Position numbers and translations under genes: made by a program. This document shows, piece by piece, positions 49,400-60,416 of a DNA stretch of 64,000 nucleotides (within the stretch, counting starts at the first letter, position 1; each line of letters begins with the position of its first letter). The notes under the pieces were generated by a model that ran no database searches, was not told the DNA's origin, and worked only from the letters and a program-made list of their open reading frames with translations. The stretch is from Ignelater luminosus (lineage: Eukaryota; Arthropoda; Insecta; Coleoptera; Elateridae), in NCBI GenBank assembly GCA_011009095.1, contig VTPC01000605.1, positions 62,001 to 126,000 on the forward strand. The letters are read 5' to 3'.

Positions 49400-49514
49400 C
49401 TCTTCAAGTTCACTAATGATATCCTTAAAGTTCAAAATTTCTACTTTAACTTTTGATTCAATATCACAAGTTTTTATAGCTAGATAAAGTTTGAAGTTCT
49501 CATAGTTACGAGGC
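49400..49514 (-). other. Orphan exon-like block, minus strand
   Basis: Bounded by a TTAACAG acceptor and a GTGAGT donor, this 115-base block reads PRNYENFKLYLAIKTCDIES then KVKVEILNFKDIISELEE with no stop. It looks like an internal exon of a conserved protein. It is not part of NMNAT, whose stop codon is at 52431, and no flanking exon was found nearby. Its end phase fits the block at 32076-32179. Gene unknown. Confidence 0.4.
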
Positions 49515-49676
49515 CTGTTAATTACATTTTTAAACAGTCAGGAAACACATTATGTGTTAATGAAGACAAATATAATGTTTGTATTTAGACTTGCAATAAG
49601 CATTTGAAGAGAGGTTTATTCCAAAATTTGCTACGATGAGTTGCACATTAAAGATTTCTATAGTACAGTTTTATAT

Positions 49677-49892
49677 TATAGAATTCAAAGTAAGCCTTAA
49701 CATGATATTTTTGTAACACTACTTTGAAGTTTCACTAAAAGTTTCTAAATAAATATTTATAGGTTAAAGGTCTGTCATTTTTTTAAATAAACAGGAGTTG
49801 TGATTTCTGGTTTTTAGGTTGTAAACCTGAATTTGCTGTTTGTTGTACATTGCAAAAATGTGACAAAATCAAAGCCTACTTTGAGTTCTATA
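49677..49892. mobile_element. MITE M1, copy 2
   Basis: Same element as 23251-23491: it starts TATAGAATTCAAAGTA, shares GGTTAAAGGTCTGTCATTT and TTGCTGTTTGTTGTAC, and ends TTTGAGTTCTATA. It is about 25 bases shorter through small deletions. It lies against repeat R copy C. Confidence 0.8.
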
Positions 49893-49896
49893 ATAA

Positions 49897-50270
49897 AAAC
49901 ATTTGAGAATGCAAAGCATAACCACAACAAACTGTTTTGTTACTGAATTTGGACAACAGTCTGTTTACAAAAATAAGCAAACATTTATCTTTCGGCAGTT
50001 ATTTTGACCATGTTCCCGAGGTGGTATCAAAAAACTAAAAGTATATGCGTCTCTTATGTTTTGATGTAGAATACGATTCTAAAGTAAAAACAAGATTTTT
50101 GAAAATTTTTCAAATTTCTGCAGCCATTTAGACCATGTTCCTGAAAAGATATCAAAAAATGAAGACACCACGTGGTCTTTAGTTTTTGATGTAGAATTTC
50201 AAAATTTAAAAAAAAATGTGGACACACAGACTTCGCAAATTCAGTAATGACTTCATTGTTGAAAACAGGC
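49897..50270 (-). repeat. Dispersed repeat R, copy C
   Basis: Inverted copy of 16664-17040 with both internal units: two TTTGACCATGTTCC-like cores (near 50008 and 50128), each followed by a TATCAAAAA stretch, and AAGACTTCGCAAATTCAGTAATGA-like sequence at its far end. Confidence 0.75.
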
Positions 50271-50995
50271 TATACCAGCAGTTGAAGCCACGAAGTCCAT
50301 GGAAACCATAACCTGAAGCTTCAGCCACAAAACAACATTTGTTTTTGTATTATTCGGTATGTGTACTCTAGTGAATACATCATTAAGTCTATGACTAGCC
50401 AATACAATAACTGCATTATTTTGTTCTAATAAAACATTTATTTAAATTTCTAGTTTTTATTTATTTTATTAACAATGTTATACTTAAAAATAAAAACACT
50501 TTTAAAAAATTCATATGGAAATATTATAAAAAGTAACTTTTACTATATTATAAAATAAAATCACGTAAGTATATCATAAACTTATCATTCCTACTACTAT
50601 GACAGCCAACTATTTTCAATCAAGATCTTGTAATGCATAAATAATGAAAAGAAAAATCCCATAACTAGATTATATGATCACACAAGCATTATTTTACAAT
50701 AAATACTGTTTTTTTTTTATAAATATGCTCTACTGCTATTATTATTTTTTATATTTTGGGATTTTTCTCGATCTTTTGAACAAGTCCCAATATATAGGAA
50801 GAATTCAGCTACAGAAGGCATGCAGGGCGCTTTATAGATGCCTGAAACAGAAAACTATCATGCAACGAGCATACACAACAGAACAATACACTAAAACTTA
50901 TTATCTGCACAAGATGAAGCAACCCACATACTACACTTTTGTAAATGGAAATTTACAAAAATAAATTCTGGTGTGTTTAGGTTTACACAACAATG
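50271..50995. other. Intergenic spacer
   Basis: A/T-rich. The open frame at 50674-50964 has no recognisable domain and unusual aromatic content; I do not support it as a gene. Confidence 0.45.
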
Positions 50996-51487
50996 TATAG
51001 TCTGTCCACTCAATGATTAGTGATATAAAAATTACTAGCAACTACGCATAAGAAGTAGAACCGCACAAATATTAAAAGAAAAACATGCGTTTGAGGGATC
51101 ATATTTTGAAATATTATCGAAATTAAAAAATAGAAAAGTGAACTCAAGACAAGTAAGCTATGATTATTATGAACAATAATAGAAAATAAAAACATTTGCT
51201 ATGTGCAGAAATATCCCCTGAAAAATTAAGTTTGTAAATAGCATTGTAATATAATTTTATAATGAATTCAGTTGTAAATAAACGTATATACATATGTAGT
51301 AGTTATTGACGACACTACATTGGTAACAAGAGATAAACAATTAAAAAGAAAAATGAAAAAAGTGTAATTTAATTATAGTTTTGCTCTATCATCTAGCGGA
51401 AACCATCGAAAACGTGATTTAAAAATTTACTGTGCTGAATTGACCAATACCATAAAAACGGGCTAATTATTCAGTGGACAGAGTATA
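50996..51487. mobile_element. Short-TIR element
   Basis: TATAGTCTGTCCACTCAATG at the left is mirrored by ATTCAGTGGACAGAGTATA at the right, with a 25-base terminal repeat and 492 bases in total. No coding capacity. TATA at both ends suggests a TA target site. Confidence 0.75.
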
Positions 51488-52430
51488 GAAATATTGAAAA
51501 AACAAGAAATTCTGAATGAATCTTTTGACACTGTATTTTGGAACAGTGTAATTTAAAACATAAGTTTATACAAGAAACTAGGCTTACTCTCGACTTGGAA
51601 ATCTACTGTATGAATACTTCTGTTCATTCAGGGACACCCTGTATATTACACAATTAAATTCTTTTACTAAACATAGATTCCTCACAACAGTTATCATTTA
51701 ATGCATGCAGATAATAAGTTTTTAAAAGTATTTCATGCTTCATAATGGACCATCACAAAATTAAAATTTTGATTTTGTCTACTAATCATATTATGCAAGC
51801 AATAGTAGGACTTACATTAAAAAGAACAAGGGATAAAATTGGAAGACATTGTGCACTCTAAATTTTATTGCACAAAGTATTAATTACATTCTAGATCATT
51901 CGATAGTTTATAACAATAATAATAGTAATAATGATTGATACGTATCTATTTGTATTTCATTGTTATGTATAATAACAATTTGTATGATTCATATAAAAGT
52001 AGTTTTTAAAACAGTAAATTTGGCACATGTAGAAATCTTCAGGGGTTTCTACGAACACAATTTAAGAATTTTATAACAATTCTCTTGCTGCTATTACAGA
52101 GATTAAAATCATAAGATTTAATATGAATGCAGTTATAAAAATTTACAGGCAGCACAATAAAAAATGCAAAGGAACTCTACTATGTAAACTGTAATTCATT
52201 GACTTGCAATTGAGGTAGCATAAAATGCAATAAGTCTCTAATACTATAAATTTCAAAACTCTAACTTCTATTTTAATAGAACAGCTATAAACATTTCAGT
52301 CCTACAGAAACACCAGAAAAAGTGTTACCAAAATACTGTCTCTCACTTACATTGCACTATTCTTGAGTTGTTTTTTGTTTTAAAAAGAATTTAAGGCAAT
52401 AAGAATATTAGTATTACAAAGACAGGTTGT

Positions 52431-54094
52431 TTATACAATGGTTTCAACATCACTAATCACCTGAATTCCATGTTTGGTAAAAATAAATTTAATTAAATTT
52501 TCATCGCAACTTTTTTGAGATTTTATGTCACTACTTGATTTACTGCTAGATGGTAAATTGCTTTTATCAGGAGAATAAACATTAGAACAACTTTTAGATA
52601 CTTTCATATCACGTGAGGGGCTCTTGTCCTCAATTTCTTTTTTACATACCTCTTTCATGTTTTTCTTATTTTCTTTAATAATTTTATGTTCGCCTGTGCT
52701 TTCGGTTATAATTTTAATAGCTTGACCAGGATGTTTAGACATATTATTTAAAGTGTTTGTTTTAGAAACATTATCAACTGTATCAATAGGCATTATTTGA
52801 CAATTATAGTTTGGTAGTAGATTATTGTTGCAGACATTAAAGCAAGGATTATTATGTGTTGGACTTGGTGATTCCATTGTAGCATCAGAGGGAGAAGGTG
52901 TTAGGAAATTTGAATTGTATTGCATAGGTGGAAACAAGTACTTACTGTAATCCAAAAATGCAGCAGAACAAACAAAAAATTAAATTAGATCATTTTTTAA
53001 AAACTAAACAATGAGGAAACTTACATGTCTTTTGAACCAAATAAACCATGCCTATGAATGTATTCGATTACTTTATCTGGTATTAAATATTTTACAGATT
53101 CTGATCTTCGAAGTGCTCTTCGTATTTTTGTTGAACTTACTTCGTTTCTTATCCATTCTGTTACAATGATAATGTTACCCTAGAATAATTCCATTAAAAT
53201 TAGTTGAGACATGTGCATTATATCTTAATACATACCATAAATTTTGTTAATAAATCTGAATCATATATAAATTTCAAAGGATCACTTTTATCTCTTGTAA
53301 CAACCACCAGCCCATGCTGTCCAACGATAGCTTCAATCTAAAATAATGAGATTACTTTTTCTAATTGCATTGATTACCTTTACGACTTACATCTTCGTCT
53401 GACCATAATCCTGGAGTTCCAAATGATTCCAATAAATCTGCTCCACATAATAATTTAACTTGAACAGGGCCACTGCAACCATTTCTAATGTTATCTGGTA
53501 ACCAAAGTAGATCATCTTCATTTAAATGGTTATAATCATTATTTGAACTATTTACTATGGAATTTATCAAATTCTGAAATGCAAAATATGTAAAAACCTA
53601 GTCATTTACAGAGGAAACAAAATACCTACTTGATGATATTGTAGGATCTTTCGTGTACGAGTCCATGACTCTTGTTTACATTCCCAATCAGACACTCTAA
53701 TCCAATCGTCAGTCTGTAGAGCAAGTTTTATCATTGCTAATCGATGTGTAGCTGACACTAAATCATTTTTTCCATATGCATCATGTACAGGAGAAACTAA
53801 ACCCCCAACCACAATATGATTACCCAATCTATGTAGATGGTCACGAGCTATTTCTGAAAAAATCAATAATTCTATTAACAAAACGTTATTCATTTTTGTA
53901 ATGTAACTAACACAAACATGTAAAAAAAGGAGCTAACTTTCTAAAATAATACTGGAATTTGAAAAAAATTGAGAGCTACACAAAAATTATTATTCTATAA
54001 AAAATTCAAAATGCTTACCAAACATTCGTAAATGCATATTTGTAGGTGGATTATATGAACCACAAGCAAGTAAAACTACCTTAGATGCTGGCAT
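52431..54094 (-). CDS. Nmnat: Nicotinamide/nicotinate mononucleotide adenylyltransferase
   Basis: NMNAT joins NMN (or NaMN) to ATP to make NAD or its acid form; in flies it also protects neurons as a chaperone. Six minus-strand exons, 54019-54094, 53630-53853, 53391-53573, 53236-53337, 53025-53179 and 52431-52944, give 417 residues in consistent phase. Motifs: [20 protein letters not shown] (the nucleotidyltransferase phosphate-binding region with N-x-M-H), [46 protein letters not shown], and the C-terminal [20 protein letters not shown] (ISSTxxR signature). The catalytic core ends near residue 250. The last exon then adds about 165 residues rich in S, N, K and P, ending [18 protein letters not shown]; this tail is longer than in human NMNAT1 (279 residues) and resembles the long-tailed insect isoform type. 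The start is the first ATG. Confidence 0.95.
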
Positions 54095-54989
54095 TTTTGT
54101 TTTATAAAACCTTAGATTAATTCAAAATTCAAGATGTTTTAATAAAAACACACCGAGAATACATGCAACATTTATTATAATACAAACGTCAAAATTGTGC
54201 AATACGTGACAATACCAAGGATTTTTAGACTGTCATAACACCTTCCGGGGAGGGGTCAGACGAGTCATATTTAATCAATTTTTGAATATAGCAACGATTG
54301 TTTTTGATAGCAACAAAGCATAGAGCATGTGGATAAAAGGAGAGGCTATTAATCTTTCTTTGTGTTTTAGGTTTTCAAAATCAAACGAGTTTTAAAATAA
54401 GACTTCTTGAAGATCCTTATACTGCTTATAAAGTTATAAATGTTCTTGATATGTATTCACCTTTAAAAAATAAAAACACAATAGTTGTACTTACTCCCCA
54501 AACAGAAAAATAGTTCAGTATTTGTAACTGTCAAATAATAGTAAAAATGTCGTTGGCGAAAAACAGCTGATTGATTTCGAAGTGAGAATTGACGTGTGAA
54601 TGGTATGAATTTTTAAATTTCGAGATTTCTGGGGTGGATTCCAGGTGAATTCCCGATTTTGTCGATTTGCAGAATTATTAAAACTATTTTAAGAACAATT
54701 GAAGAGTGAGAAAAAAAACATTTGAAGAATTGATTGTATTAACTTTTAAACAGGTAAATCCACCACTTACTTTTATAGAATATTCCCGAAAATGATATGG
54801 CAAAAGCGTAGCGATATTAAAAACCTTGAATAAAATTAAAATATAAACTACAAACATTTACTTAATTGAACTAAGAAATAGTACAATCTTTCTCTGTAGC
54901 ATATTGCATGTGTGCTCTATATGATTTGATCTGGACATTGAGCAAGCCATAGTAATATGCTGATATTGAATTTTTAAAGATATCCCTCG
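54095..54989. other. Upstream region of NMNAT
   Basis: This should contain the minus-strand NMNAT promoter. I see only A/T-rich sequence and a small G-rich spot (CCGGGGAGGGG near 54245). Confidence 0.45.
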
Positions 54990-55270
54990 ACTTTGCGGCA
55001 ATCATGAAGAATGCTGGTCCCACACAAAGACACTTATAATTCCTGTTATATACACTTTCCATGGAAAAGAAGGACACCATTGCAATCTTGAAGCTTTAAT
55101 AAATACAAATAAATAGTTTTCTTTCCTCTTAATTGCGTATAAAAGCAATATTTGTATTTATTAAAGCCTCACGATTGCAAAGGTGTCCTTATTTTCCACG
55201 GAAAGTGTATATAACGGGAGTTATAAGTGTCTAAATGTGGGATCAGCATTCTTCATGATTGCCAACTTTG
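54990..55270. repeat. Foldback inverted repeat upstream of the 55386 gene
   Basis: Left arm 54990-55111 and right arm 55149-55270 are inverted copies of about 120 bases at roughly 85-90% identity by eye, sharing GGCAATCATGAAGAATGCTG, ACACTTATAA, TATATACACTTTCC and CTTTAATAAATACAAATA; the loop is about 37 bases. It is a MITE-like or foldback insertion. The open frame that starts at 55227 inside the right arm is a read-through into the gene that follows. Confidence 0.85.
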
Positions 55271-55385
55271 CCATATGTATAGTACTAAAAAAGTGTTCTG
55301 TGACATTGATATTGACCGACTGATATGGAATTTTTTTTACATTTTTAATCGATATCTTTTCAGGAGAGATAACTTATCTGCAGCA

Positions 55386-56408
55386 ATGACTTCAGCAAAA
55401 ACAAACATTTCGGGATATAGATATTTACCAGATTTTGACGATCAAAGTGATCGTAAAGCACTTTTTGAATTACAAAAACGTTTGAAAAATGTTAGTCCAA
55501 GATACAAGCAATTAACAATGTCAAATTATTCTTCAGGGCAATCATCTCCGAAAGAGAAAGCATTCGAAATGCCTAGTGTACACTCTCGTAATAAAAAAAG
55601 TAATTCTGTAAAAAAAGGAGTGAGTAGCAAGAAAAAAGGTGCAAATGACAAGGATTGTAAACGAAATCTGACAAAAATAACTGGTTGGCTTTCTAAAGAT
55701 ACCAAGAAGTCTAAAGTGAATCAACAAACAGAAGATGTAGAAAATAAAGCAAATAAGGAGCAAATAACGACAACAAGCAAAAATTCTGAAAAAACCAAAT
55801 TTCCAGAAGAAAAAGATTCCAAGAAAACTTTTAAAAGAAATACAAGTGGTTCTTTTGCTAAATATGGATTACATATTCCATCTTTTGAAGATATTATTGA
55901 ATCACAGAAGAAATATGATAATCATCAGCAATATCTAGATAAATTAGATGAAATGAACTATTCACAAGAATCGTTGGAATTAAATATTGATGAGCCTTGC
56001 GGGACTACAGTGACATTAAATTGTAAGCATCTTACAAATGAAGAAATTAGAAAAGCATTTGAACAAAATAAAGGATATATTTATAATATATTTAATGGTA
56101 GTACATATTCTGAAAGACATGAACGATTTCAAAAGGAAAATCCTAAAGATCAGTTTACAACTAAAGATTTAAAATATAATACTAGTATGTTAGTTTTTAC
56201 ATATGAACAAAAAGAAGAACTGTTATCATACTTGTATAAATACTTTGATAGTGATAGTGGGTTAGGTTCAAATAATCAATACTTTTTTAAAGTGTTACTA
56301 CCAGAATTATGTCTGAAGATTTTTATGGATGTTTATAATATGAATTACGATGAAGCTAATGAATATTTAGAAAAGATGCCAATAGAAAACAGAATTATGT
56401 ACAATTAG
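55386..56408 (+). CDS. Unrecognised protein, 340 residues
   Basis: I do not recognise this gene. The frame is open from 55227, but the acceptor CTTTTCAG at about 55364 and the foldback repeat further up make ATG 55386 (MTSAKTNISGYRYLPDFDDQ) the likely start. Three parts are visible: a short N-terminal segment with SDRKALFELQKRLKNVSPRY (about residues 21-45); a long lysine- and serine-rich middle with no predicted fold (about 45-160); and a folded-looking C-terminal half with GLHIPSFEDIIESQ, LTNEEIRKAFEQNKGYIYN, ERHERFQKENPKDQFTTKDL, LVFTYEQKEELLSYLY and an end PELCLKIFMDVYNMNYDEAN that looks like a helical pair. No signal peptide or membrane span. The last exon is long and unspliced. AATAAA follows at 56517. 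That this is a real gene is well supported by length, composition and a 3' signal; function is open. Confidence 0.75.
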   Translation: MTSAKTNISGYRYLPDFDDQSDRKALFELQKRLKNVSPRYKQLTMSNYSSGQSSPKEKAFEMPSVHSRNKKSNSVKKGVSSKKKGANDKDCKRNLTKITGWLSKDTKKSKVNQQTEDVENKANKEQITTTSKNSEKTKFPEEKDSKKTFKRNTSGSFAKYGLHIPSFEDIIESQKKYDNHQQYLDKLDEMNYSQESLELNIDEPCGTTVTLNCKHLTNEEIRKAFEQNKGYIYNIFNGSTYSERHERFQKENPKDQFTTKDLKYNTSMLVFTYEQKEELLSYLYKYFDSDSGLGSNNQYFFKVLLPELCLKIFMDVYNMNYDEANEYLEKMPIENRIMYN

Positions 56409-58891
56409 GATATTAGTAGCCAAAAATTATTGTTCACGTTCATTTATATTTATTAAGCAAGTAATATATTTCCTCTGCTATAACATACATACTTTAATTG
56501 TTTTTCTACTGTTATTAATAAAACTTAATTAAATGAAAGGAGTAAAGTGTTTTCCCAACATTTTCATAACATAATTTCCACAGTATTACATAAAGTTTAA
56601 TAATAAGTAGTAATATACTGCACCTAACCATGAAAACTATTGCAATAAGCGATGGTTGGAAACTAACAGGTATTACAGGGTCAAGTCCGTTAAACATCGT
56701 GTCTTTAATTTTTAATTTGGTTATTTGTTATCAACAACAAATTAATGAAGATGTAGAATGGAAAAGAGCAATAAGATAATACTATTTCAAAGTTATTCTC
56801 CTAATACTTTTTTTCTTATTTACTTTGACTTCAAATCATAGTTTAGTATTCAATCCTGGAATATCTGAGATTTCTGACCCTGGTAATAATACAAGAAAGG
56901 AAACCATATTGTTCATAAATTACAACATAATGTAATTTACAAATCATTAATTTTCCCAATATTTAAAATAGTTGGTTTAAGATTTTGTCAAGAATAAAAA
57001 TGTAACTTTGTAGAAAATACAATTCATCCTAATTTAATATTTTCAAGGAATAATCTAAATTAAAGTATCCCATCTAAATGTTTGTTTTTACAAAGTTATT
57101 TTAGTTGAGTTACAACAGCTGTTTGTAGGAAAAAACTACATTGAGAAGTGGAAAAAAGTATTGTGTGGATTTACATATTAAAATGTGCTAGATTATGCAA
57201 GTAAAACTGATTTCTAATTTCTATCAAACATTCATTTGTTACTTTAAATGTTTACTCAAGTAGTTGTAACCTTATTTTTGCTAGAATCTTGAAGCTGATT
57301 TAAAGTTGTCTCGTTAATAATGTTAATTGTAGGCCATTAAGTAAACAACTTAATTATATTATTTTTTGATACTTATACTATGGAAACAAATATCCATTGT
57401 CTTGGAGACTTCCTAAATCAGCAGACTTACTAATCGCACTGTGCAGGCACCTGTTTGCTTCAATAATAAAAACGAAACAATACAGAACCTATCTCTAAAG
57501 TATTTGAATTGTGATTATTTTTTTGTAAGAACATGTCATTTGTTCAATATAAATATTTTTTTTATCTGTAATTTCCTTTCTTTACTTCAATATGTACTAA
57601 ATATACCAATCTAACGAGCATCTCAAAAATATTTATGTCAGGGTTAGCTATGTATGAATACAAAAACATCTGTCTTTGCTTACATGATACATAAATAAAT
57701 CATAATGAATTTTATCTAGAAACTCAAACCTGCCATTTTATGTGCCATTTTAAAAGATGTTGAAAGTGTTTCCTGTTACAGGTTAAGCACAAATTAATAT
57801 GTCTTAATGTTTCAATCAAGAAAGTTGTCCGTTCTTGAGTAAACATTTTGATTACTGATTTATAAAAATGTAACTCGCCACTAAAATTGATGATCAAAAC
57901 CATAGAAAGGACTTACGTTCTCAGCTGCAAAGCTGACTTGTAAATACTTTTGGGGCACTTGTTATTATTCATTCAAACATAGTTGCCTGGTTATCACATC
58001 ATGCTAGGTGGTGACATCTCATATGTTAAAAACTTAACCTAAAACACCCAAAAATCTAATGTAAATTCAACTTCTGCTGATTTATTTGAGTACAAGAAAA
58101 TCTTGAGAACCTACATATTCCTAATGCCCAAATAAAAGTATACTATCTATCTTACAAAAAATCCAGCTAGCAAAGAATTTCTTTGTAGCCTTTCAAGTGA
58201 CTACCTGTAGAATCAGTGGCCCATCTGTGATATCATCAATGTCAAAGTATTATCCATTCATGCAAAGTTGATAGTAATAAATATGAATCAGAAGAAGCTG
58301 AGTTTACATGAGACTTTTGATACAATTTAATTGTCTGTTTTCAAGGTTAGGTTTTTGATATATGAAGTGTCGTTCTCTGATATTTTGTAGTGAAAATCTG
58401 AAAACTAATGTTATCTGACGATGACAATTTTTTTTTATATCTAAATCAATAACGTGAAAATAAACATGTAATTCGACCAATCACAGTGTTGATTACATGA
58501 CAATCAAGCAATTATGTTTTTTAATCTTACTATCGAGTTTCAATGTATGAATAAGTGCTTATAGTAAATAGGTTTAGACAATTCAAATTAAGTTTTCATG
58601 CAGTTTAAAATCAGTTGATCTTGACTCAGAGAAAGCAGCCTGTCTATCCTTACTTGTGTGAATTGCATTCCAAATGCTAGAAAAGTGAATGTAAGTTGAG
58701 CAGATAAGGTTAAAAGCTGTTCTTGAACCTTTAATGATCTTTAATCTTAAAATGCACTGTTCCAAAATCACAAAGAATTAACAGTAAATATTTACTTTAA
58801 ATAATAGCTTAACATGTAAATAAACACAAGTGCCTTAGGAATCTAGTTCAGCATTTCTACCACCAGAGGCACAACGCTTAGCTTGAATCCC
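56409..58891. other. Intergenic spacer
   Basis: About 2.5 kb of A/T-rich DNA with the 3' end of the preceding gene. I see no exon or paired repeat. Confidence 0.5.
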
Positions 58892-59488
58892 AAACCAGTT
58901 GATTGTGATACAAAGTACTAATACCAGACAAAAGATAATCGTAAATTGAGCTCAATAGCGATTCTTTCTCCGCTAGAGGTGCTGTTATTCACGTCAAATC
59001 TGACAAGTTTAAACGTCAGTTTATAAGTTTGAGGTTATTAGAATTTAAATTTTAGAAAAACATAGTAATCCATTGTCTTGTTGCATATTATTCTTTGCAA
59101 AACAAGTGTATTTTTCTTTGGAATCATCTTCATCACTTTCACAATTATTGTTTATAAATTGTTGTAAACTTGATTTCGTAGTAGTCGCACAACCCTTTTT
59201 AATAAACTGAGTTAACTCAAACAACTGCATCAGGTAATTTGTATGATCAGATCAGAAATATAAATTAAGTTTCCAAAAACGCGTTTAATGCGCAACAACA
59301 AGGCATTAGTAATTATTTTTTTCTCAAGTTTAAATTCTAATAACCTCAAACTTATTAACTAACGTTTAAATTTGCGCAAATTTGACTTAGATCAACAGCG
59401 CCTCTAGCGGAGAGAAAATCGTTAATGAGCTTAATCTACGATCGTCTTTTGTTTGGTGTCGGAACTTTATCTCACATCAACTGGCTTT
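58892..59488. mobile_element. MITE M2, copy 2
   Basis: Same element as 47143-47697: CAAACCAGTTGAT at the left, TTTATCTCACATCAACTGG at the right, and shared TTTAAACGTCAGTTTATAAG, TTTGAGGTTATTAGAATT and CGCCTCTAGCGGAGA inside. Both inner arms carry the CTCTAGCGG motif in inverted orientation. Confidence 0.8.
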
Positions 59489-60416
59489 TCTTGAATTTAC
59501 AGTCACTCTAGAATCGCCTATAGTTTTGAAGCATACTGGAAGCACTTATACACAGAAGGAAAGCCCTGAAGAATGGATATTTTATAAAGCAAGAATATAA
59601 CACAATTGCCTGAGGTACATTTTCTACCCATATTGAGGGTTAAATATTGAAAAAACAATTTCATTGCAAGACCCTCCCTCTTCCCCAAGGTAGTTTTGGA
59701 CCTTGGTGCGCCTGGTGTCATTGAACCATATCAGTTATTATCTATGCATTAAACTAACATAAGTACTTGTATTGTAGAATGATACACCACTGGTATAAAA
59801 AGTACCAAAATTGCCAAAATCCTAAAAATAAAGATTTTTTCAGAATAATCTTAAAAAACAAAAAAAAAGGTAGCAAATTTTATCAGCACTACCAACGCAA
59901 TATTACTATTTATATGGATATGGAACACGTGATATGAAAAGAGAAAAAATTGTTTTTTAGAATTTCACAATAATTTCATAGTAAATTATTATGTGCTTTA
60001 TTTTCCAGTTTCTAAGAACTGTATAATGGTAAAAGATATTGATAGTATTCTTGTATGTTGTTCCTGTTCCTGCCAACATTTCTTGTTATTAGGTACTTTT
60101 CCATTGTAATGTCCACGTAATTCAATATTCACATTTAAAGTATCTCCTGTAATCTCCTTTATTAGTTTCTTTTTTATGCAAATTATCATTAGTATTTATT
60201 AGCTTTCTGATCAAAAGTTTTGAGAGATTCAGAGAAAGATAGTGATTTTCACAATAATAATTATAGCGGTTGGGTTGGTGGCCTTGATACTTCGTGATGC
60301 AATAAAGATGGCCGAAGCCAAATCAGCACAGAAGGAAAAAGTTCATTAATAATAGAAATCGGTTGAATTATTTTGTTTGTGATAATTATTTGGTGAAGAA
60401 CTTGGAATTTACCGAA
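59489..60416. other. Upstream region of the ENTH gene
   Basis: No coding exon recognised. It should hold the promoter and 5' untranslated sequence of the gene that starts at 60417. Confidence 0.45.

Noticed and set aside
55227..55385. Upstream extension of the unknown gene to a Met at 55227
   Set aside because: It runs through the foldback repeat and across a good splice acceptor; the Met at 55386 is the simpler start.
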